Below, piece by piece: positions 1 through 5,109 of a stretch of DNA of 8,159 nucleotides. Positions within the stretch are counted from its first letter, which is position 1. Each line of letters opens with the position of its first letter. Origin of the DNA: Planctomycetaceae bacterium (GTDB lineage Bacteria > Planctomycetota > Phycisphaerae > Phycisphaerales > SM1A02); NCBI GenBank assembly GCA_027488415.1, contig JAIYBS010000340.1, forward strand, positions 1-8,159, given 5' to 3'. The notes under the pieces were generated by a model that was given only the letters and a program-made list of their open reading frames with translations, did no database searches and had not been told where the DNA came from. Position numbers and translations under genes: made by a program.

Positions 1-1999
1 CGTCCAGGCTCATGGCGCCCAAGTCGCCATCGAGCCGGTCGCGGAGGCTCACGGTGCCCGCCGCCTCGTCGCGCGGCCCGCACACGACCATCATCGGGAT
101 CAGGTCGAGCTGGGCCGTGCGGATCTTGGCGCCGAGTTTTTCGGCCGCGAGGTCGAGGCCGGTCCGGAGACCGGCCGCCTCGAGCCGGGCCTTCACCTGC
201 AGGGCATACGCCTCGCTCTTCTCGCTCACCGGAATCACGCGCACCTGTTCGGGGGCGAGCCACAGCGGAAACGCCCCGGCGAAGTGCTCGATGAGCACGC
301 CGACGAACCGCTCCATGCTGCCCAAGGGCGCGCGGTGGATCATCACCGGCTGGTGCTTGGCGTTGTCGGCCCCGATGTACTCGAGGTCGAACCGCTCCTT
401 GCTCGGCAGGTTGTAGTCGAGCTGCACCGTGCCCAATTGCCACTCGCGGCCGAGCGAGTCGTTGACCACGAAGTCGATCTTCGGGCCGTAGAAGGCCGCC
501 TCGCCGGGCTCCTCGCTGAAGGGCACGCCGAGCGTGCGCGCCGCGGTGCGGCACGCCTCCTCGGCCTTGTCCCAGTTCTTCGGGTCGCCCACGTACTTGG
601 CGCTGTCCGGGTCGCGCAGGCCGACGCGGACGCGGTAGTCGTTCATGCCGAGCGTGCCGAAGATGAGCTTCACGAGGCTCAGGCAGCCCAGGAGCTCGTC
701 GGCCACCTGGTCCTCGCGGCAGAAGAGGTGCGCGTCGTCCTGCGTGAAGCCGCGGACGCGGGTCATGCCGCCGATCTCGCCGGACTGCTCCCAGCGGTAG
801 ACGGTGCCGAACTCGCTCAGGCGCACCGGCATGTCGCGGTAGCTGTGGGGAGAGCTCGCGAAGATGCGGATGTGGTGCGGGCAGTTCATCGGCTTCAGCA
901 GGTAGCCGTCGATCTCGCCCTTCTCGAGGCGGTTGGCGAGCTCGCCGCAGGTGCAGCCCTCCTTCGCGAGCGAGGCGAGCTGGTCATGCTCGATGACCGG
1001 CGGGTACTGGCTCTCGCGGTAGTAGGGGAAGTGGCCGCTCGTGCGGTAGAGGTCGAGCTTGCCGATGTGCGGCGTGAAGACCTGCGTGTAGCCCTGCTTG
1101 CGGAGCTCCTCGCTGATGAAGTTCTGCAGCTCCTGGCGCACGATCGAGCCGTTCGGCGTCCAGAGGATCAGGCCCTGGCCGACCATCTCGTCGATGTGGA
1201 AGAGGCGCAGCTGCTTGCCCAGCACGCGGTGGTCGCGCTTCTTGGCCTCGTCGAGCTGCGTGAGGTGCGCGGCGAGCTCCTCCTTGGTCGCGAAGGCGGT
1301 GCCGTAGACGCGGGTGAGGCGGTCGAGCTTCTCGTCGCCCTTCCAGTAGCTCGACGCGAGGCTCGTGACCTTGAACGCGCCGATCTTGCCGGTGGCCGGG
1401 ACGTGCGGGCCGCGGCAGAGGTCCTCCCAGTCGGTGCCGGGGGCGCCGGTGGCGTACCAGCTGAGGGTGGTGCTGCCGGCCTCCTGCGCGCGCTCGGCGT
1501 TGTCGACCTTGAACTTGCTGCCCTCGGCCCGGAGCTTCTCCATGCCCTTCGCGGCGGGAAGCTCGTAGCGGGTGAAGGGGCGGTTCTCGGCGACGATCCG
1601 CGCCATCTCCGCCTCGATCGCGGGGAAGTCGTCGGTGCTGATCGCCTTGCCGCCCTCGAAGCTGATGTCGTAGTAGAAGCCCGTCTCGAGCGGCGGGCCG
1701 TAGACCAGCCTGACGTGCGGGAAGAGCCGCTGGATGGCCTCGGCCATCACGTGCGCGGTGCTGTGGCGGATCAGGAACAGGGCGTCGGCATCGGCGCCGC
1801 CCTCGCGCTTCTTCGGCGTGACGATCGCGAGCGCGCAGTCTCGGTCGAGCACGGTCGAGAGATCACGCAGCTCGCCGTCGACTTTCGCGCCGACGGCGGC
1901 CTTCGCGAGGCCGGCGCCGATCGAGGCGGCCACCTCCGCGGCGGTGACGGGAGCGGCGAATTCCTTGACGGTTCCGTCGGGAAGCGTGATCCGGGGCAT
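1..1999 (-). CDS. thrS: Threonyl-tRNA synthetase, C-terminal end cut by window edge
   Basis: This cytoplasmic enzyme charges tRNA-Thr with threonine and removes mischarged serine. 666 codons lie in the window; by comparison with the family about 20-35 C-terminal residues lie beyond the left edge. Visible parts in order: N-terminal TGS domain beginning MPRITLPDGTVKEF; editing domain with HSTAH (H79, H83) and CRGPH (C195, H199); class II catalytic core with MNCPHH (zinc ligand C373), motif 2 TRVRGFTQDDAH (R414, R416, zinc ligand H424) and motif 3 HRAPLGSMERF (zinc ligand H555); then the anticodon-binding domain up to LDGDLGAMSLD. All three zinc ligands and the editing residues are present. Between YRESQYPP and YLLKPMNCPHH there is an extra stretch of about 25 residues compared with the E. 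coli enzyme as I remember it, including a CTC motif (C349, C351). The ATG at 1999 is chosen because the TGS domain starts there; no good Shine-Dalgarno sequence precedes it. It is the last visible gene after pyrH-frr-nrdR and is separated from nrdR by a large inverted repeat. Confidence 0.98.
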   Translation of the reverse strand, partial: MPRITLPDGTVKEFAAPVTAAEVAASIGAGLAKAAVGAKVDGELRDLSTVLDRDCALAIVTPKKREGGADADALFLIRHSTAHVMAEAIQRLFPHVRLVYGPPLETGFYYDISFEGGKAISTDDFPAIEAEMARIVAENRPFTRYELPAAKGMEKLRAEGSKFKVDNAERAQEAGSTTLSWYATGAPGTDWEDLCRGPHVPATGKIGAFKVTSLASSYWKGDEKLDRLTRVYGTAFATKEELAAHLTQLDEAKKRDHRVLGKQLRLFHIDEMVGQGLILWTPNGSIVRQELQNFISEELRKQGYTQVFTPHIGKLDLYRTSGHFPYYRESQYPPVIEHDQLASLAKEGCTCGELANRLEKGEIDGYLLKPMNCPHHIRIFASSPHSYRDMPVRLSEFGTVYRWEQSGEIGGMTRVRGFTQDDAHLFCREDQVADELLGCLSLVKLIFGTLGMNDYRVRVGLRDPDSAKYVGDPKNWDKAEEACRTAARTLGVPFSEEPGEAAFYGPKIDFVVNDSLGREWQLGTVQLDYNLPSKERFDLEYIGADNAKHQPVMIHRAPLGSMERFVGVLIEHFAGAFPLWLAPEQVRVIPVSEKSEAYALQVKARLEAAGLRTGLDLAAEKLGAKIRTAQLDLIPMMVVCGPRDEAAGTVSLRDRLDGDLGAMSLD

Positions 2000-2015
2000 G
2001 GAACGCGAAGGGTAC

Positions 2016-2121
2016 CGAAATCCGTTCCAGGTAAAGGTGGCACCAATTTCCCTTCCGCTCCGGCCGCGCGATGCGGTGGCCGCAGGGAAATTGGTGCCAC
2101 CTTTACCTGGAACGGATTTCG
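2016..2121. repeat. Perfect 38-bp inverted repeat (REPIN/MITE-like hairpin)
   Basis: Arm 1 (2016-2053, starting CGAAATCCGTTCCAGGTAAA) is the exact reverse complement of arm 2 (2084-2121), with no mismatch over 38 bases. The loop is 30 bases (2054-2083) and GC-rich. Each arm has 19 G or C in 38, far below the surrounding genes. Each arm also contains a near-palindrome of its own, GGTGGCACC at 2036-2044 and GGTGCCACC at 2093-2101. Two short sequences, each with an internal palindrome, in inverted orientation around a spacer is the layout of a REPIN (paired REP elements mobilised by a RAYT transposase). A small non-autonomous transposon or a terminator are alternatives. There is no T-run directly after the stem on either strand and I see no target-site duplication. 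It lies 8 bases after the nrdR stop codon and 16 bases before the thrS start. Confidence 0.93.
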
Positions 2122-2129
2122 CCCCCGGC

Positions 2130-2624
2130 TTACCCGCCGAACAGGTCGGGATGCCCCGGCGACGGCGTCGGGCGGTCGGCCAGATCCTCGATCTCGCGCT
2201 GGAACTCGCCCACGGTGCTGAACTGGTAGTACTCGCTCGCGAACCGGATGTACGCAACGTGGTCGACCGCGCGGAGCTTGTCGGCCACCCGCTTGCCGAT
2301 CGCGCGGCTCGGGACCTCGCGCTCGTACTCGCGGTGCATCTCCTCCTCCACCTCGCGCACCACGCGCTCCTTCTGGCTCGCGGGCACCGGCCGCTTGCCG
2401 CAGGCAGCGACGATGCCGCGCATCACGTTCTCCGGGCTGAAGGGCACCCGCGTCCCGTCGCGCTTCACCACCATCAGCCGCTCCGTGCGCTCCACCCGCT
2501 CGTAGGTGGTGAACCGCTTGCCGCACGCGAGGCACTCGCGGCGCCGGCGGATCGCGTCGCCGGCGTCGCTCGGCCGGCTGTCGATCACCTTGTCCTTGTC
2601 GCGGTTGCAGTAGGGGCAGTGCAT
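2130..2624 (-). CDS. nrdR: Transcriptional repressor NrdR
   Basis: NrdR is the nucleotide-sensing repressor of ribonucleotide reductase genes; it binds NrdR boxes upstream of nrd operons and responds to ATP/dATP through its ATP-cone. The 164-residue protein starts MHCPYCNRDKDKVIDSR. The zinc ribbon is complete (C3, C6, C31, C34, in CPYC and CLACG), followed by the typical KRFTTYER. The ATP-cone begins at about residue 49 with RLMVVKRDGTRVPFSPENV and runs to about residue 140 (YIRFASEYYQF). A short Pro-rich tail ends PDLFGG; the length is slightly above the usual 150-160. The ATG at 2624 is fixed by the zinc ribbon, which starts at residue 3; the Shine-Dalgarno signal is weak. It follows frr by 31 bases, so it is probably co-transcribed with pyrH and frr. 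I see no convincing NrdR box in the window, and no nrd gene. Confidence 0.98.
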   Translation of the reverse strand: MHCPYCNRDKDKVIDSRPSDAGDAIRRRRECLACGKRFTTYERVERTERLMVVKRDGTRVPFSPENVMRGIVAACGKRPVPASQKERVVREVEEEMHREYEREVPSRAIGKRVADKLRAVDHVAYIRFASEYYQFSTVGEFQREIEDLADRPTPSPGHPDLFGG

Positions 2625-2655
2625 GGTTCGCTCGCGTGGACCGCGGCCGGCGCGC

Positions 2656-3222
2656 TCAGATCTCCTCGATCTCGGCGATCTTCTTCTCGAGGAGCGTGTC
2701 GATCTTCGCCGTGTACGTCTTGGTCAGCTCGTCGACGGACTCCTTCGCGCCCTCGGCCTGGTCCTCGGTGACGCCGGCCTTCTTGTCGGCGAGCAGGGCG
2801 TCGATCGCCTTGTTCGCGTCGCGCCGCTCGTTGCGGACGACGACCTTCGACTCCTCGGCCGTCTTCTTCACCTGCGTGACCAGCTGCTTGCGGCGGTCCG
2901 AGCTCGGCGCCGGCACGCTGACGCGCACCGCGTTGCCCTCGGCGACGGCGCGCACGCCGATGCCCGCGGACTCGATCGAGCGGACGATCTCGCCCTTCGA
3001 GCCCGGGTCGAACGGCTTGACGATCAGCGTCGTGGCGTCGGCCACGTTGATCGCGGCCAGCTCGCGCAGGTCGGTGCTCGAGCCGTAGTAGTCGACCTTC
3101 ACGTACTCGAGCAGCGCCGTGGTGGCGCGGCCCGTGCGCACGCCGCGCAGCTCGCGCTGGAAGTAGTCGACGCTCGTGTTCATGCGGTCCTCGGTCTCGA
3201 GGAGGATCGTGTCGATGTCCAT
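2656..3222 (-). CDS. frr: Ribosome recycling factor
   Basis: RRF splits the post-termination ribosome together with EF-G so that subunits can be reused. The 188 residues match the family length of about 185. The N-terminal helix contains FQRELRGVRTGRAT (21-34); the middle domain II runs from about 31 to 105 and includes LIVKPFDPG; the long C-terminal helices carry VVVRNERRDANKAI (127-140), which includes the conserved arginine pair equivalent to the functionally essential R132 region of the E. coli protein. The ATG at 3222 is preceded by AAAGG about 8 bases upstream, a usable ribosome binding site. It starts 24 bases after the end of pyrH, the usual pyrH-frr arrangement in bacteria. Confidence 0.98.
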   Translation of the reverse strand: MDIDTILLETEDRMNTSVDYFQRELRGVRTGRATTALLEYVKVDYYGSSTDLRELAAINVADATTLIVKPFDPGSKGEIVRSIESAGIGVRAVAEGNAVRVSVPAPSSDRRKQLVTQVKKTAEESKVVVRNERRDANKAIDALLADKKAGVTEDQAEGAKESVDELTKTYTAKIDTLLEKKIAEIEEI

Positions 3223-3246
3223 GGCCTGCCTTTCGTTCCGTTCGCG

Positions 3247-3972
3247 TCAGTTCGTGACGACCGTGCCGACCGAGGAGTCCCCGTCGAGCACGCGCTGGAT
3301 GTTGCCCTTGCGGCGGAAGTCGAAGACCACCACCGGCAGCTCGTGCTCCATGCACATGGTGAGCGCCGTGAGGTCCATCACGCCGAGCTGCTTCTCGATC
3401 GCCTCCGAGAAGGTCAGCTTCTCGTAGCGCGTCGCCTTCGGGTCCTTCTTGGGGTCCGCCGTGTAGATGCCGTCGACCTTGGTGGCCTTGAGCACGGCCT
3501 GCGCGCCGAGCTCGATGCCGCGCAGGCTGGCGCAGGTGTCGGTCGTGAAGAACGGGTTGCCCGTGCCGGCGACCAGGATCACCACGCGGCCCTTCTCCAT
3601 GTGCCGGATGGCGCGCGCGCGGATGAAGGTCTCGGCGACCGCGGTGAGGTTGATCGCGCTCATGACGCGCGCCTCGATGCCGACGTGCGCGAGCGCCTCC
3701 TTGAGCGCGAGGCCGTTGATCACGGTGCCGAGCATGCCCATGTAGTCGGCGGTCGACTGGTCGACCTTCCCGGTCGCGGCCAGGCGCGCGCCCCGGATGA
3801 TGTTGCCGCCGCCGACGACCACCGCCAGCTGCAGCGGGCTCGCCTTCCGGTACGCGTCCGCGATCTCGTCCGCGAGGAGCCCGAGCTCCTCCGGGTCGAT
3901 GCCCAGCTCTCCGGGCTTCGAGAGGCTCTCGCCGCTCACCTTCAGCACGACTCGATCGAAGCGCTTGGCCAC
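3247..3972 (-). CDS. pyrH: UMP kinase (uridylate kinase)
   Basis: PyrH phosphorylates UMP to UDP in pyrimidine nucleotide synthesis; it belongs to the amino-acid kinase fold and acts as a hexamer regulated by GTP and UTP in known bacteria. The 241-residue protein has VVLKVSGESL at 8-17, the glycine-rich VVVGGGNIIRG at 51-61, ADYMGMLGTVINGLAL at 75-90, and the signature TGNPFFTTDTCASLRGIE at 137-154, followed by LKATKVDGIYTADPKKDP. I chose the GTG start at 3972 because AGGAGA lies 4 bases upstream and because the family N-terminus matches; the frame stays open upstream to 4209 but that extension is Pro/Arg-rich, unlike PyrH, and overlaps the divergent gene. It is the first gene of the leftward operon. 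The usual upstream partners rpsB and tsf are absent; a divergent gene occupies that place. Confidence 0.97.
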   Translation of the reverse strand: MAKRFDRVVLKVSGESLSKPGELGIDPEELGLLADEIADAYRKASPLQLAVVVGGGNIIRGARLAATGKVDQSTADYMGMLGTVINGLALKEALAHVGIEARVMSAINLTAVAETFIRARAIRHMEKGRVVILVAGTGNPFFTTDTCASLRGIELGAQAVLKATKVDGIYTADPKKDPKATRYEKLTFSEAIEKQLGVMDLTALTMCMEHELPVVVFDFRRKGNIQRVLDGDSSVGTVVTN

Positions 3973-3995
3973 GCGTTCTCCTGGTGGGGGTTCGG
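3965..3995 (-). promoter_or_regulatory. Shine-Dalgarno and GTG start of pyrH
   Basis: On the minus strand CACCAGGAGAACGC directly precedes the GTG codon (3972-3970). The strong AGGAGA match at a spacing of 4 bases decides for this GTG over upstream in-frame ATGs that would add an unrelated Arg/Pro-rich leader. Confidence 0.8.
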
Positions 3996-4086
3996 CGCGA
4001 CGGCGCCGGGACGGAGCATGGTAGATCGCGCCGATCGGTCCGTGTCGTGCGCGAAATCGGCGGGAAACGGCCGCCGTTTCCCTACC
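3973..4086. promoter_or_regulatory. Divergent intergenic region, presumed promoters both ways
   Basis: These 114 bases separate the first gene of the leftward group (pyrH) from the first gene of the rightward group, so each must have its promoter here or nearby. I cannot point to a convincing -35/-10 pair on either strand. Besides the 21-base palindrome at 4062-4082 there is a small hairpin CGGCGC-GACG-GCGCCG (3993-4008) that would lie in the pyrH leader, and a 5-base repeat GATCG/CGATC (4024-4036). Confidence 0.5.
4062..4082. promoter_or_regulatory. Perfect odd palindrome, candidate operator
   Basis: GGGAAACGGC, one central C, then GCCGTTTCCC: 10-base arms with no mismatch. It ends four bases before the ATG at 4087. 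As DNA this is the shape of a binding site for a homodimeric regulator placed between divergent genes; as RNA the one-base loop cannot close as drawn, but a 9-base stem with a 3-base loop can form. No regulator gene is in the window, so the role is a guess. Confidence 0.5.
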
Positions 4087-5109
4087 ATGCACCGCATGGA
4101 CGGCGTTCCGGCCACCCCACGCACGAGCCCCGGCGCCGACCGCGCGCGGGCGTGGCGATCCGGCCTGCGCTGGATGCTGCTCGGGCTCGCGCTGAGCCTG
4201 CCGGTACACGCGTCGCTCCTCGTCTGGCTCGCGGTGACGACGGTCGATCGCGCGGGTGCGCCGCGGCCCGGCGAGGTCGTGATCGAGACCTCGGTCCTCC
4301 CGGAGGACGCGGGCGCGGTCGAGTCGACGCCGAGCCCCGAGGGCACCGCGGCGCCGCAGGGACCCGAGGTCGAGTCGAGCACGCCGAACGTCCCGGCATC
4401 GTCCGTCGAGGATCCGCTCGCGGGCGGCATCGGCGAGGGGACCGGGCTCGGCGACGGCGGTGCCGACGGGTTCGGCGGCTTCGGCCCCGGGGGCGGCGGC
4501 GGAAGCGGGCTCGGCGGCGGCGCCGGCGGCACCAGCTTCTACGGCGTCGGCGGGCGCGGCACGCGCTTCGCGTACATCGTCGACAAGAGCGCCTCGATGG
4601 GCGGCCGGATGGGTGAGGCGAAGGACGAGGTCTACAAGTCCATCGCTGCGCTGCCCGACTTCGCGTCGGTGTTCGTCGTGTTCTACGACAGCTCCGAGCC
4701 GTGGGCGTTCAGCGACCGATGGGAGCGAGTGCGCTCGAGCACGATGCAGAAGCTGAAGGCCTGGCTGAAGGACGTCGGTCCGTCCGGCGGCACGCAGCCG
4801 ATGCCGGCGTTCCGCTCGGTCTTCTCGCTCGACCAGCGGCCGGACGTGATCTTCTTCCTCTCCGACGGCGAGATCCCGCCGGACACCATCCAGCTGATCC
4901 GCCAGCTGAACGCGCGCGGCAAGCGCGTCACCGTCAACACGATCGCGTTCGGCGAGGACGCCGGCAGCGCGCAGCTTCGGCAGATCGCGCAGGAGTCCGA
5001 CGGGCAGTTCCGGGAGGTGCGCCCGCGCGCCGGGGCGCCCCGCGACGGCGGGGTGCGCGACGGGAATCCAGCGGCTCCGGGCGGCGGGCAGCGCGGGGGA
5101 CGCCCGTGA
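4087..5109 (+). CDS. Membrane-anchored VWA domain protein
   Basis: 340 residues. A short basic cytoplasmic N-terminus (1-28, rich in Arg) leads to one membrane helix (about 29-50, WMLLGLALSLPV...LLVWLAV). Next come a Pro/Glu-rich linker (54-110), a very Gly-rich stretch (113-158) and a VWA domain (about 160-312). The metal-binding MIDAS is complete: DKSAS (D166, S168, S170), T236 in GGTQP and D260 in LSDGE. The C-terminal tail is Gly/Arg/Pro-rich. VWA domains bind partner proteins through the metal ion, so a scaffolding or receptor role outside the membrane is likely; the partner is unknown. Three in-frame ATGs are possible: 4018, 4087 and 4096. I chose 4087 because the codons between 4018 and 4087 show only 15 of 22 third positions as G or C, unlike the gene body. 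No good Shine-Dalgarno sequence precedes 4087 or 4096. The stop codon overlaps the start of the next gene. Confidence 0.9.
   Translation: MHRMDGVPATPRTSPGADRARAWRSGLRWMLLGLALSLPVHASLLVWLAVTTVDRAGAPRPGEVVIETSVLPEDAGAVESTPSPEGTAAPQGPEVESSTPNVPASSVEDPLAGGIGEGTGLGDGGADGFGGFGPGGGGGSGLGGGAGGTSFYGVGGRGTRFAYIVDKSASMGGRMGEAKDEVYKSIAALPDFASVFVVFYDSSEPWAFSDRWERVRSSTMQKLKAWLKDVGPSGGTQPMPAFRSVFSLDQRPDVIFFLSDGEIPPDTIQLIRQLNARGKRVTVNTIAFGEDAGSAQLRQIAQESDGQFREVRPRAGAPRDGGVRDGNPAAPGGGQRGGRP
4423..4560 (+). repeat. Low-complexity Gly-codon tract in the VWA gene
   Basis: A run dominated by GGC/GGG/GGT codons encodes residues 113-158 of the VWA protein, including FGGFGPGGGGGSGLGGG. It reads as a flexible spacer between the membrane helix with its Pro-rich linker and the folded VWA domain. 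Such tracts vary in length between relatives and can slip during replication. Confidence 0.8.

Noticed and set aside
2016..2121. The inverted repeat as a standard intrinsic terminator
   Set aside because: No T-run follows the stem on either strand and the arms are much longer than in a normal terminator; termination is not excluded but is not the best single label.
2016..2121. CRISPR repeat pair or attachment site
   Set aside because: Only two copies exist, inverted rather than direct, and there is no integrase, cas gene or tRNA nearby.
284..2221. Plus-strand open frame of 645 codons opposite thrS
   Set aside because: The minus strand here encodes an unmistakable ThrS with all motifs; the plus-strand frame gives Val/Ala/Glu/Leu/Arg-rich sequence with no domain, the usual mirror of a GC-rich gene.
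1771..2535. Minus-strand open frame across nrdR, the hairpin and the thrS 5' end
   Set aside because: It is out of frame with both genes, with low-complexity translation; it stays open only because of the base composition.
3973..4209. N-terminal extension of PyrH from an ATG at 4209
   Set aside because: It would add 79 residues of Arg/Pro-rich sequence not found in UMP kinases and overlap the divergent VWA gene; the GTG at 3972 has a strong Shine-Dalgarno sequence.
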